Origin: Actinomadura meyerae
GTDB taxonomy: Bacteria > Actinomycetota > Actinomycetes > Streptosporangiales > Streptosporangiaceae
NCBI RefSeq assembly: GCF_900188445.1
Contig: NZ_FZOR01000052.1
Span: forward strand, 1 to 53,977
Length of the DNA: 53,977 bases
Direction: 5' to 3'
Shown: one piece after another, positions 16,511 through 25,173 of the stretch
How the letters are laid out: each line of letters opens with the position of its first letter
How positions within the stretch are numbered: position 1 is the first letter of the stretch
Made by a program: the position numbers and the translations under genes
The notes under the pieces: generated by a model
Database searches by the model: none
Told to the model about the DNA's origin: nothing
The model's input: the letters and a program-made list of their open reading frames with translations, nothing else

Positions 16511-17797
16511 ATGCGCCTGCGCACCCTCTTCGGCACCGCCGTGCTCGGCGCGGCGCTGGCGGTGCCCGCCGCCGCGCCGCCCGCGGCCGCCGCCCCCGCG
16601 GGGGCCGCGCCGCCGGCGTGCGACGCCACCGACGCCGACATCTACGCCGCGCCGCCGGCCGCGGTCACCGGGAACCCGGGCGACCTGCTCGCCTGCCGCC
16701 CGGCGAAGCTGACGAACATTCCCGGCGACGTCCCGATGAAGGCGTGGAAGGTCCGGTACGTCTCGACCGACGCCAAGGGCGCGAAGAACGTGGTGACGGG
16801 GACGGTCGCGATCCCCGACGCCGCGTGGACGAAGGGCGGCTCCCGCCCGACCGTCGCGTTCAACCCCGGCACGCTCGGCTCCGGGCCGCAGTGCGCGTTC
16901 TCCAGGCAGCTCGCCGGAGAGTTCGTCGACATGTACGAGGGCGCGAACCTGACGCTGTTCCTCAAGGCCGGGTTCGCGGTGGCCGCCACCGACGGGGTCG
17001 GGTACCTCGACGGGCAGGTCCACACGTACATGATCGGGGCGAACGCCGGGCACGCGCTGCTCGACGTCGTCCGGACGTCCCGCAGGATCCCCGGCGGGAC
17101 GCTCGCCGCGGACGGCAAGGTCGGCATCTCCGGCTACTCCGAGGGCGGCGCCGCCGCGCTGTGGGGCGCGCAGCTCGCCGCGTCCTACGCCCCCGAGCTG
17201 GACGTGGCCGGCGCGGCGGCGGGCGGCGTGCCCGGCGACCTGAAGCTGACGGCGAAGCAGCTCAACGGCGGCTTCTTCGCGGGCTTCCTCGCCGACGCGC
17301 TCGTGGGCCTGAACGCCGCCTACCCGGAGATGCCGTTCACCGAGCTGATGAACGACAAGGGCGCGCAGGCCATCAAGGACGTGAAGTCCCACTGCCTGTA
17401 CGGGACGCTCGCGGTGTTCCTCGGCGCCCGGGTCGAGAACTTCTCCAAGGACAAGCTGAGCCTGGAGCAGCTGTACGCGGTCAAGGGCCCGGACGGCACG
17501 ACCTGGGGCGAGATCGTCGACCGGCAGAAGCTCGGCGTGGACATCGGCACCCCCGCCTCCGCCGCCAAGTACAAGATCGGCTTCCCGGTGTTCCAGTACC
17601 GCGGCTGGCTGGAGGAGATCATCCCGCACGAGACCGAGGACGCCACCCGCCAGGCGTACTGCGCGGCCGGGATCAACACGACCTGGAAGAACACCTACCC
17701 GACCGAGCACCTGTCGACCGACTGGGGCGCCGCCGGGGACGTGGCGAACTTCCTCGGCGACCGCTTCGAGGGCAAGCCGGTCACCGGCAACTGCTGA
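16511..17797 (+). CDS. secreted lipase of the LIP (secretory lipase) family
   Basis: 428 residues. A Sec signal peptide (MRLRTLFGTAVLGAAL, cleavage within an Ala/Pro run near residue 30) precedes an alpha/beta-hydrolase with nucleophile Ser210 in GISGYSEGGAAALW. This is the pattern of the actinobacterial/fungal secretory lipase family (PF03583). Supporting segments are VAFNPGTLGSGPQCA, ATDGVGYLDG and the late RGWLEEIIPHE and PTEHLSTDWGA, the latter probably holding the catalytic His. ATG at 16511 follows GGAG; the open frame upstream of it has no signal-like start. Only 31 bases separate it from the desaturase, so lipase, desaturase and acyl-AMP ligase may form one fatty-acid transcription unit. 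Confidence 0.88.
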   Translation: MRLRTLFGTAVLGAALAVPAAAPPAAAAPAGAAPPACDATDADIYAAPPAAVTGNPGDLLACRPAKLTNIPGDVPMKAWKVRYVSTDAKGAKNVVTGTVAIPDAAWTKGGSRPTVAFNPGTLGSGPQCAFSRQLAGEFVDMYEGANLTLFLKAGFAVAATDGVGYLDGQVHTYMIGANAGHALLDVVRTSRRIPGGTLAADGKVGISGYSEGGAAALWGAQLAASYAPELDVAGAAAGGVPGDLKLTAKQLNGGFFAGFLADALVGLNAAYPEMPFTELMNDKGAQAIKDVKSHCLYGTLAVFLGARVENFSKDKLSLEQLYAVKGPDGTTWGEIVDRQKLGVDIGTPASAAKYKIGFPVFQYRGWLEEIIPHETEDATRQAYCAAGINTTWKNTYPTEHLSTDWGAAGDVANFLGDRFEGKPVTGNC

Positions 17798-17828
17798 GCC
17801 CGCACCACCACCACTAAGGAGTCCGACT

Positions 17829-18833
17829 ATGACAGCGGGTGTCGCCGACGCCGGCAGCCGAACCCCGCAGCCCGACATCTCGGGCACGGTCCCGTTGCCC
17901 GAGCGCGTCGCGGTCGTGGTGTTCGTGGTCGCGCCGATCCTCGGGCTGCTGGGCGCCGTCCCCTTCCTGTGGGGCTGGGGCCTCGGCTGGACGGACGTCG
18001 CCATCTTCGCCTTCCTCTATCCGCTCAACGCCCTCGGCATCACGGTGGGCTACCACCGGCACTTCACGCACGGCGGCTTCAAGGCCAAGCGGTGGCTGCG
18101 GATCGCGCTGGCGATCCTCGGCGGGCAGGCCATGCAGGGGTCGGTCGTCCGGTGGGTCGCCGACCACCGCCGCCACCACAAGTACTCCGACCAGGAGGGC
18201 GACCCGCACTCGCCGTGGGCGTACGGGCCTGGCGTGTGGGGCCTCACCAAGGGCCTGTACCACGCGCACATGGGCTGGCTGTTCAGCAAGGACCGCACGT
18301 CCCGCAGCAAGTACGCGCCCGACCTGCTCAAGGACAGGGACATCCGGTTCCTGTCGCTGGACCCCGTCTACGCCGTCATCGTCCTGTCGACGTTCCTCGT
18401 CCCGATGGGCCTCGGCGCACTGCTCACCCAGTCCTGGCACGGCGCCCTCACCGCGCTGTTCTGGGCGGGCCTGATGCGGGTGTTCGTCGGCGAGCACGTG
18501 ACGTTCTCGATCAACTCGATCTGCCACGTGTTCGGCAAGGAGGACTTCAGGACCCGCGACAAGGCCCGCAACGTGTGGTGGCTGGCGATCCCGTCGTTCG
18601 GCGAGTCCTGGCACAACCTGCACCACGCCGACCCGACCTGCGCGCGGCACGGCGTCCTGAAGGGCCAGATCGACATCAGCGCCCGCGTCATCTGGCTGTT
18701 CGAGAGGCTCGGCTGGGTCTGGGACGTCCGCTGGCCCGACCACGACCGCCTCGCCGCCCGCCGCGTCACCGCCGACCGCGCCGACCCCGCGAGCACTCCC
18801 GCGAGTGCGAACGCCAATGGAGAAGCAGCATGA
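17829..18833 (+). CDS. acyl-CoA-type fatty acid desaturase
   Basis: 334 residues, membrane-bound di-iron desaturase. All three histidine boxes are present: HRHFTH at residues 76-81, HRRHH at 113-117 and HNLHH near residue 262. Hydrophobic pairs of helices precede the first box (VAVVVFVVAPILGLLGAV) and follow the second (YAVIVLSTFLVPMGLGALL). The box spacing matches stearoyl/acyl-CoA delta-9 desaturases. ATG at 17829 follows AAGGAG. The stop overlaps the start of the acyl-AMP ligase in ATGA, so translation of the two is coupled and the desaturase product or its fatty acid is probably handled by the ligase. The C-terminal ~25 residues are Ala/Asn-rich and probably disordered. Confidence 0.93.
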   Translation: MTAGVADAGSRTPQPDISGTVPLPERVAVVVFVVAPILGLLGAVPFLWGWGLGWTDVAIFAFLYPLNALGITVGYHRHFTHGGFKAKRWLRIALAILGGQAMQGSVVRWVADHRRHHKYSDQEGDPHSPWAYGPGVWGLTKGLYHAHMGWLFSKDRTSRSKYAPDLLKDRDIRFLSLDPVYAVIVLSTFLVPMGLGALLTQSWHGALTALFWAGLMRVFVGEHVTFSINSICHVFGKEDFRTRDKARNVWWLAIPSFGESWHNLHHADPTCARHGVLKGQIDISARVIWLFERLGWVWDVRWPDHDRLAARRVTADRADPASTPASANANGEAA

Positions 18834-20605
18834 CCGACCTGCCCGACCTCGACCGGACCCCGCTGATCGAACGGCTCGCCCGGTTCGCCAAGGACTTCCC
18901 CGGCGACCGCGCGTACACGTTCATGGACTACCTGACCGACCCGGACGGCATCGCCACCGACGTCACCTGGGGCGAGCTGGACCAGCGCGCGCGCTCCATC
19001 GCCGCCGCGATCCGCCGCGCCGCCGACCCCGGCGCCCGCGCGGCCCTGCTCGCCCCGCAGGACCTGCACTACGTGACCGGCTTCCTCGGCGCGATGTACG
19101 CCCGCGTCATCGGCGTCCCGCTGTTCTCGCCCGAGCTGCCCGGCCACGGCGACCGGCTCCTCGCCGTCTACCAGGACGCCGCGCCCGACGTCGTGCTCAC
19201 CACGCGCGCGTCGATGCCGCACGTCGAGACGTTCCTGGCGGGGGACGGGGTGCGCGCGCCGAAGGAGGTGATCGTCCTCGACGAGGTCGACCCGGCGCTG
19301 GACTGGGCGCCGGAGCCGATCGACCCCGACGACGTCGCCTACCTGCAGTACACGTCCGGCTCGACCCGGACCCCGGCCGGCGTCATCATCACGCACGGGA
19401 ACTTCGCGACGAACGCCGAGCAGCTCTGGCGGACGTTCGAGGGCATCCCGCGCGAGTCGTCCGGCGTGAACTGGCTGCCGGTGTTCCACGACATGGGCCT
19501 GGTCACGACCGTGGCGCTGCCGCTCGTCTACGGGAACCCGGGCGTGATCATGGACCCGGTGGCGTTCATCATGCGGCCCGTCCGCTGGCTGGAACTGCTC
19601 AGCGGGCAGCGGCACGCGTTCACCGGCGGCCCCAACTTCGCCTACGAGTACGTCACCGCGCAGGTCACCGAGGAGGAGAAGCAGAAGCTCGACCTCAGCG
19701 GCGTGCAGGTGTTCATGAACGGCGCGGAGCCGATCCGGGAGAGCACCCTCACCGGCTTCTACGAGGCGTTCAAGGACTGCGGGCTGCGGCCCGAGGCGCA
19801 GGTGTGCGCCTACGGCCTGGCCGAGGCGACCGTGTACGTGTCGGCGTCGTCGCGGTTCCGGACCCCGACCCGGGTGGCGTTCGACCACGAGGCGCTCCGC
19901 CGCGGCACGGCCGAGCCGTGCGACGCCGCCGCGCCCGGCGCGATCCAGCTGATCGCGTGCGGGACGTCCTACGGCCAGCACGTCGCCATCGTCGACCCGG
20001 AGACGGGCGTCCGGCTCGCGGACGGCGCCGTCGGCGAGATCTGGGTGCACGGCCCGAACGTCGCCGCCGGCTACTGGGGGCGGCCCGAGGCGACGAAGGA
20101 GACGTTCCAGGCGGAGCTGTCCGGCACGCTCGGGGACCTGCCGCGCGGGCCCTGGCTGCGCACCGGCGACCTCGGCGTCCTGCACGGCGGAGAGCTGTTC
20201 GTCACCGGCCGCATCAAGGACCTGGTCATCGTCGACGGCCGCAACCACTACCCGCAGGACATCGAGTTCACCGTGTCCGGCGCGCACAAGGCGATCCGCC
20301 GCGAGTACGCGTGCGCGGTGGCGGTCGACACCGGCGACACCGAGGGCCTCGTCGTGATCGCCGAGCGGAACCGGCGGGTGCCGGTCGCGCTGCTCGACAC
20401 GGAGGACGCGGCGCGCGCCGTGCGGGCGGCGGTCAAGCAGCAGCACGACCTGCGGGTCCACGACTTCGTGCTGATCGAGCCGGGCGGCCTGCTCCGCACC
20501 AGCAGCGGGAAGATCGCCCGCTCGGCCTGCCGGCGCGGCTACCTCGACGGGACGCTGCCGGTCACCCGGGTACCGGGTGGCGGGGTACCGGCCGGGGGCG
20601 GCTGA
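18830..20605 (+). CDS. fatty-acyl-AMP ligase (FadD32-like adenylating enzyme)
   Basis: 591 residues, ANL superfamily. The P-loop-like motif is YTSGSTRTPAGVIITHGN, followed by GVNWLPVFHDMGL, VFMNGAEPI, AYGLAEATVYVS, LRTGDLGVLHGGELFVTGR and the hinge/A10-type lysine in LLRTSSGKIARSACRR. The RTPAGV form of the motif and the LPVFHDMGL segment are typical of fatty-acyl-AMP ligases, which deliver acyl-adenylates to carrier proteins rather than to CoA. Start ATG 18830 overlaps the desaturase stop (ATGA). No acyl carrier, polyketide synthase or nonribosomal synthetase gene is in the window, so the acceptor is unknown. The extreme C-terminus contains a short VPGGGVPAGGG repeat. Confidence 0.9.
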   Translation: MTDLPDLDRTPLIERLARFAKDFPGDRAYTFMDYLTDPDGIATDVTWGELDQRARSIAAAIRRAADPGARAALLAPQDLHYVTGFLGAMYARVIGVPLFSPELPGHGDRLLAVYQDAAPDVVLTTRASMPHVETFLAGDGVRAPKEVIVLDEVDPALDWAPEPIDPDDVAYLQYTSGSTRTPAGVIITHGNFATNAEQLWRTFEGIPRESSGVNWLPVFHDMGLVTTVALPLVYGNPGVIMDPVAFIMRPVRWLELLSGQRHAFTGGPNFAYEYVTAQVTEEEKQKLDLSGVQVFMNGAEPIRESTLTGFYEAFKDCGLRPEAQVCAYGLAEATVYVSASSRFRTPTRVAFDHEALRRGTAEPCDAAAPGAIQLIACGTSYGQHVAIVDPETGVRLADGAVGEIWVHGPNVAAGYWGRPEATKETFQAELSGTLGDLPRGPWLRTGDLGVLHGGELFVTGRIKDLVIVDGRNHYPQDIEFTVSGAHKAIRREYACAVAVDTGDTEGLVVIAERNRRVPVALLDTEDAARAVRAAVKQQHDLRVHDFVLIEPGGLLRTSSGKIARSACRRGYLDGTLPVTRVPGGGVPAGGG

Positions 20606-20608
20606 CGC

Positions 20609-21874
20609 TCACGCCTGCTCCCCGTCCGGGTGGTCCCGCAGCCAGACGGGGAGCAGCAGCATCAGCTCCAGCCGGACCGCCGGGTCCTCGAAGTCGTAGT
20701 CGAACAGCTCGTGCAGTTGCGCGAGCCGGTACCGGACGGTCTGCGGGTGCACGCAGAGCGCCTCGGCGGCGTCCGTCGCGTTGAAGCCGTGCTTGAGGCA
20801 CTCCAGCAGCGTCGCCGCGAGCCGGGCGCCGCGGTGCGGGCCGACCGCGGCGAGCGGGGCCAGCCGGCGCCGCGCCGCCGCCTCGGCGAGCGTCCGGCCC
20901 TCCTGGAGCAGCAGGCCGGGCACGTGCCGGTCGGCGTGCACCAGCTTCCCGGGGCCGGGCGGGGAGGGCTTGCCGTCCGCCACGAGGTCCCGGCCGTCCG
21001 CCATGAGATCCAGGGTGCGGTGCGCCCAGTGCAGCGACACGCCGGCCTGCGCGGTCGGCACCGGCGGGCCGACGGCGCCGGTCCAGCCGCCGAGCGACGC
21101 GGTGAGCCGGCCGGTGCCGCCGGGGCGGTCCGGGTCCGGCATGACCAGGCACGGGCGGCCCCGGTCCAGGCCGCTCAGCAGGAACGGCGGCAGCCCGGCC
21201 GGGCCCTCGCCGCCGCTGCCGGGGCGCGGCAGCAGCACGATCACCGCGAGCCGCTCGGGCAGCGCCCACCCGGCGAGGTTCGCCTGCTCGGCGAGGACGT
21301 CCGCCGGGGCGGGCGGGTCCGACAGCAGCAGGCCGAGCAGCCGGGCGCGGCGCTGCTCCCGCTCGCCCGCCGTCCGCTCCCTGGCCCGCGCGTAGCCCTG
21401 CGCGGCGGCGGACGCCAGCAGGTCCAGGTAGGCGAAGTTCACCTCGGTCAGCGAGATCGCCAGCTCGCGCGGCTTCTGCAGCCGGTCGGCCTCCCGCGAC
21501 AGGTACCGCCACGCCGTCCGGGACGCGATCCGCAGCGCGTTCTGCAGGTGCTCCAGGGAGCGGCCCTCCATCGCCTCCCCGTACCCGATGTCGAAGAAGA
21601 CCTGGTGGACCTCCTTGAAGGACGCGTCCGGGTCGGCGATCAGCTGGATGAAGTGCCCCATGCCGCGGGTCGCCGCGACGCGCATCACCTCGGTGTAGAC
21701 CGGGTCGTCGGGCCGGGCGTACTCCGGGACGTGCCGCCGTACCCCCTCCACCATGGATTCCACCAGGGCGGGAAGGTGGGGGCGCATCCACTGCGCCTCT
21801 TCTCTGGGCACGTCGCGCCACGGTTCCCTCGACAGGTCGTCGGTCGAGGGGGACCTCTCGCACAGCTCCGTCAA
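20609..21874 (-). CDS. PucR/CdaR-type transcriptional regulator with a TTG start
   Basis: 421 residues from the proposed TTG at 21874. The frame also contains an ATG at 21898, but the best ribosome site in the region, GGAGGTGA at 21886-21879, would lie inside that longer version and sits ideally before TTG. The C-terminal PucR-type helix-turn-helix is clear: FNATDAAEALCVHPQTVRYR, LAQLHELFDYDFEDP. The N-terminal half is helical (RDVPREEAQWMRPHLPALVE) and resembles the RsbR-like region of CdaR/PucR-type proteins. The gene converges on the acyl-AMP ligase with a three-base gap and is divergent from selA, so it may control the lipid genes, the sel operon or both; the sequence does not decide. Confidence 0.8.
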   Translation of the reverse strand: MTELCERSPSTDDLSREPWRDVPREEAQWMRPHLPALVESMVEGVRRHVPEYARPDDPVYTEVMRVAATRGMGHFIQLIADPDASFKEVHQVFFDIGYGEAMEGRSLEHLQNALRIASRTAWRYLSREADRLQKPRELAISLTEVNFAYLDLLASAAAQGYARARERTAGEREQRRARLLGLLLSDPPAPADVLAEQANLAGWALPERLAVIVLLPRPGSGGEGPAGLPPFLLSGLDRGRPCLVMPDPDRPGGTGRLTASLGGWTGAVGPPVPTAQAGVSLHWAHRTLDLMADGRDLVADGKPSPPGPGKLVHADRHVPGLLLQEGRTLAEAAARRRLAPLAAVGPHRGARLAATLLECLKHGFNATDAAEALCVHPQTVRYRLAQLHELFDYDFEDPAVRLELMLLLPVWLRDHPDGEQA

Positions 21875-21878
21875 AGTG

Positions 21879-21886
21879 TCACCTCC
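21879..21886 (-). promoter_or_regulatory. perfect Shine-Dalgarno sequence that decides a TTG start
   Basis: Read on the minus strand, GGAGGTGA is fully complementary to the 16S rRNA tail and ends four bases before TTG at 21874. It would be internal to the coding sequence if the upstream ATG at 21898 were used. Confidence 0.7.
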
Positions 21887-21945
21887 ATGAGCGGACACCG
21901 GGCCGTCAGGCTAAGGAGCGCGCGTCACACAGGACACTCATATCA

Positions 21946-21973
21946 ATGACAAGACCGCCAGATTCCTTGTCAT
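21946..21973. promoter_or_regulatory. 8-bp inverted repeat in the pucR-like/selA divergent region
   Basis: ATGACAAG (21946-21953) and CTTGTCAT (21966-21973) are perfect complements with a 12-base centre, in the 213-base region between the TTG-started regulator and selA. Each arm contains TTGTCA, a possible -35, facing its own side. No convincing -10 pairs with either. A regulator operator is the likeliest meaning. Confidence 0.45.
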
Positions 21974-22087
21974 ACCTCGCGAACGGTGCAGGCGGGAACG
22001 GTCCGTCCGGCACGCGCGGCGCGTGCTTCGGGGACCGCTCGTTTGCGTGCGATGCTGGCGGGTAGCGCTGCGCTCGGAGGTCGCCTG

Positions 22088-23410
22088 ATGGATCGTGAAG
22101 CCGTGCCCGTCGCGGAGGAGGACGGGCGGCGGCGGATCGCCCGCACGGACGTGGTGCTCGCCGACCCGCGGCTCGCCGGGGCGGCCGGGCGGCTCGGGCG
22201 GGGCGTGGTCAAGGCGGCGGTCGTCGCGGCCCAGCGCCGGGCGCGGAGCGGCGAGATCCCCCCGGACGCCGTGGCCGACGCCGCCGTCGCGTCGCTGCCG
22301 CCGACCGCCTCCGGGCTCCGGCCCGTGATCAACGCGACCGGCGTCCTCCTGCACACCAACCTCGGCCGAGCGCCGCTGTCGGACGCCGCGCGGGGGGCCG
22401 TGGCGGTGGCCTCCGGCGCCACCGACGTGGAACTCGACCTGGCGACGGGGCGCCGCGCGAAGCGGGGCCGGTCCGTGCTGGACGCCCTGCTGGAGCGGGT
22501 GCCGCAGGCGGAGGCCGCGCACGTCGTCAACAACGGCGCGGCGGCGCTCGTGCTGGCCGCGACCGCGCTCGCCGCGGGCCGGGAGATCGTCATCAGCCGC
22601 GGCGAGATGGTGGAGATCGGCGACGGGTTCCGCATCCCCGAGCTGCTCGCCGCGACCGGCGCCGTCCTGCGCGAGGTCGGCACCACCAACCGCACCTCGC
22701 CGGACGACTACGCGGCGGCGGTCGGCGAGCGGACCGGCTTCATCCTCAAGGTGCACCCGTCGAACTTCCGTGTCGCCGGCTTCACACGGGCCGCGGACGT
22801 CTCCGAGCTGACCGGGCTCGGCGTGCCGGTCGTCGCCGACATCGGCTCCGGCCTGCTCGCCCCCGAACCGCTGCTGCCGGACGAGCCCGACGCCGCGTCC
22901 GTGCTCAAGGCGGGCGCGGACCTGGTCACCGCCAGCGGCGACAAGCTCCTCGGCGGGCCGCAGTGCGGGCTCCTCCTCGGCCGCGAGGACGTGGTGCGGC
23001 GGCTGGCGCGGCATCCGATCGCCCGCGCGCTGCGGGTCGGCAAGATGACGCTCGCCGCGCTGGAGGCCACCGTCCGCGGGCCGCGCACGCCGACCGAGGA
23101 GGCCCTGCGGGCCGGGGCCGCGGCGCTGCGGGAGCGGGCCGAACGGCTCGCCGCCCGCCTGCGGGAGGAGGGCATCGACGCGGCGGCCGTGGACAGCGGG
23201 GCGGCCGTCGGGGGCGGCGGCGCGCCCGGCGTCGTCCTGCCGAGCGCGGCGGTGGCGCTGCCGGAGCCGTTCGCGGCCCGGCTGCGGCGCGGCGTCCCGG
23301 CCGTGATGGGCCGGGTCGAGGACGGGCGGTGCCTGCTCGACCTGCGCGCGGTGCCGCCCGGCGAGGACGCCGCCGTGGCCGCGGCGGTCCGGGAGGCGGC
23401 GGCGCCGTGA
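22088..23410 (+). CDS. selA: L-seryl-tRNA(Sec) selenium transferase
   Basis: 440 residues. SelA is a PLP enzyme that converts seryl-tRNA(Sec) to selenocysteyl-tRNA(Sec) using selenophosphate. The PLP lysine is Lys286 in TASGDKLLGGPQCG. Other family segments are VINATGVLLHTNLGRAPLS, AHVVNNGAAALVL, EIVISRGEMVEIGDGFRIPE, VGTTNRT and the late VGKMTLAALEATVR. ATG at 22088 follows GGAGG with seven bases between; the open frame upstream of it lacks SelA similarity. The stop overlaps the ATG of selB by one base (TGATG), and selD follows with an ATGA overlap, so selABD is a translationally coupled operon serving the convergent selenoprotein gene. Confidence 0.95.
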   Translation: MDREAVPVAEEDGRRRIARTDVVLADPRLAGAAGRLGRGVVKAAVVAAQRRARSGEIPPDAVADAAVASLPPTASGLRPVINATGVLLHTNLGRAPLSDAARGAVAVASGATDVELDLATGRRAKRGRSVLDALLERVPQAEAAHVVNNGAAALVLAATALAAGREIVISRGEMVEIGDGFRIPELLAATGAVLREVGTTNRTSPDDYAAAVGERTGFILKVHPSNFRVAGFTRAADVSELTGLGVPVVADIGSGLLAPEPLLPDEPDAASVLKAGADLVTASGDKLLGGPQCGLLLGREDVVRRLARHPIARALRVGKMTLAALEATVRGPRTPTEEALRAGAAALRERAERLAARLREEGIDAAAVDSGAAVGGGGAPGVVLPSAAVALPEPFAARLRRGVPAVMGRVEDGRCLLDLRAVPPGEDAAVAAAVREAAAP

Positions 23411-25173
23411 TGCATGTCGTCGCGACCGCCGGGCACGTCGACCACGGCAAGTCCACGCTCGTCCGCGCCCTCACCGGGATGGAGCCCGACCGGCTGGAGG
23501 AGGAGCGCCGCCGCGGCCTGACGATCGAGCTGGGCTTCGCCTGGACGACCCTGCCCGGCGGCGGCCGCCTGGCGTTCGTGGACGTCCCCGGGCACGAGCG
23601 GCTCGTCACCACGATGCTCGCCGGGGTCGGGCCCGCCCCGGCGGTGATGTTCGTGGTGGCCGCAGACCAGGGCTGGCAGCGGCAGTCGGAGGAGCACCTC
23701 GCGGTGCTCGACGCGCTCGGCGTCCGGCACGGCCTCCTCGCCGTCACCCGCCGCGACCTCGCCGGGCCCGGCGCTGCGGAGCGGGCACGGGACGAGGCCC
23801 TCGCGCACCTCGCCGCCACCTCGCTCGGCGAGGTCGAGCCGGTCCTGGTCAGCGGCGCCACCGGCGAGGGCCTGGACGAGCTGCGCGCCGCGCTGGAGCG
23901 GCTCACCGCGTCCCTCCCGGCACCCGACCGCGGCGCCGACGTGCGGCTGTGGATCGACCGGGTCTTCACCGTCCGCGGGCGCGGCACCGTCGTGACCGGG
24001 ACGCTCGGCGCCGGGACGGTGCGCGTCGGCGACCGCCTGGAGATCGGCGGCGAGCTGGTGCGCGTGCGCGGCCTGCAGAGCCTCAAGGAGGACCGCGACG
24101 CCGTCGGCGCCGTCGCCCGCGTCGCGGTCAACCTGCACGGGGACGTGCGGCGGGCCGGTCGCGGCGACGCCCTGCTCACCCCCGGGCGCTGGCTCACCGC
24201 CGCCGTCGTCGACGTGCGGCTGCGCGGCGATCCGGCCGATGGCCTGCCGCGCGAGCTGACCCTGCACGCCGGGTCGGCGGCGGTGCCGGTGCACGTGCGC
24301 CCGCTCGGCGCCGACACCGCGCGGCTCGCGCTGCGCCGGCCGCTGCCGCTGCGGGTCGGCGACACCGCGCTGCTCCGCGACCCGGGCGCCCACCGCGTCC
24401 CCGCCGGGGTCACCGTGCTGGACGTCCGGCCCGAGCCGTTCCGGCGGCGCGGCGCGGCGGCGGCGCGGGCCCGCGAGCTCGACTCGATCAATGGGCGGCC
24501 GGACGGGCCCGGCGAGCTGCGCCGCCGGGGGCTGATCAAGCGGGCCGAGCTGGTCGCGATGGGCGTGCCCGTCCCGTCCGAACCCGTCGCCGGGGACTGG
24601 CTCGCCGACCCCGGCCATTGGGAAGACCTCCGCAAGCGCCTCATCGCCGCCGTCGAGGAGCATGCCGCCGCGCACCCCGCCGACCCGGGCCTGCCCGCCG
24701 ACGCCGCCCGCCGCGCCCTCGGCCTGCCCGACCGCGCCCTCGTCGAGGCCCTCGCCGAAGGGCTGCACCGCCGCGACGGCCGGATCTACGGCCGGGCGAC
24801 CGCGCCGGAACTGCCGCCGCCGGTCCGGGCGGCCGTCGACGCCGTCCGCCGCGACCTCGCCGCGGCGCCGTTCCGGGCGCCCGACGCGGGCCGGCTCGCC
24901 GAGCTCGGCCTCACCCCGAAGATGCTCGCCGCCGCCGCGGCGGCCGGCGCGCTGCTGCGGGTCGGCGGCGGCATCGTGCTGCTGCCCGGCGACGACGCCC
25001 GCGCCGCCGCGCTCCTCGCCGGGCTCGGCGGCCCGTTCACGCTGAGCGAGGCGCGCCGCGCGCTCGGCACCACCCGCCGCGTCGCCGTCCCGCTCCTGGA
25101 GCACCTCGACGCCGCGGGCTACACCGTCCGGGTGGACGACCTCCGGCGGCGCTGTACCGAGAGGACGCCATGA
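23410..25173 (+). CDS. selB: selenocysteine-specific translation elongation factor
   Basis: 587 residues. The EF-Tu-like GTPase domain starts at once with AGHVDHGKST (G1), RRGLTIELGFAW (G2 region) and DVPGHERLV (G3). The G4 position reads VTRRDLAGPG and the G5-like segment is VLVSGATGEGLDEL. Domains II and III follow (FTVRGRGTVVTGTLGAGTVR). The C-terminal third holds the winged-helix repeats that grip the mRNA SECIS hairpin (for example GLPADAARRALGLPDRALVE and FTLSEARRALGTTRRVAVPL). SelB carries Sec-tRNA(Sec) to UGA codons followed by a SECIS element, which this window contains in the formate dehydrogenase gene. ATG 23410 overlaps the selA stop. Confidence 0.95.
   Translation: MHVVATAGHVDHGKSTLVRALTGMEPDRLEEERRRGLTIELGFAWTTLPGGGRLAFVDVPGHERLVTTMLAGVGPAPAVMFVVAADQGWQRQSEEHLAVLDALGVRHGLLAVTRRDLAGPGAAERARDEALAHLAATSLGEVEPVLVSGATGEGLDELRAALERLTASLPAPDRGADVRLWIDRVFTVRGRGTVVTGTLGAGTVRVGDRLEIGGELVRVRGLQSLKEDRDAVGAVARVAVNLHGDVRRAGRGDALLTPGRWLTAAVVDVRLRGDPADGLPRELTLHAGSAAVPVHVRPLGADTARLALRRPLPLRVGDTALLRDPGAHRVPAGVTVLDVRPEPFRRRGAAAARARELDSINGRPDGPGELRRRGLIKRAELVAMGVPVPSEPVAGDWLADPGHWEDLRKRLIAAVEEHAAAHPADPGLPADAARRALGLPDRALVEALAEGLHRRDGRIYGRATAPELPPPVRAAVDAVRRDLAAAPFRAPDAGRLAELGLTPKMLAAAAAAGALLRVGGGIVLLPGDDARAAALLAGLGGPFTLSEARRALGTTRRVAVPLLEHLDAAGYTVRVDDLRRRCTERTP

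Noticed and set aside
17806..17817. CACCACCACCAC-like run before the desaturase, resembling a His-tag remnant
   Set aside because: It is untranslated sequence between the lipase stop and the desaturase ribosome site, in a region that otherwise reads as natural genomic DNA.
21899..22087. Possible tRNA-Sec gene in front of selA
   Set aside because: No 7-8-bp acceptor stem, no TTC-type T arm and no UCA anticodon loop could be found on either strand in this gap.
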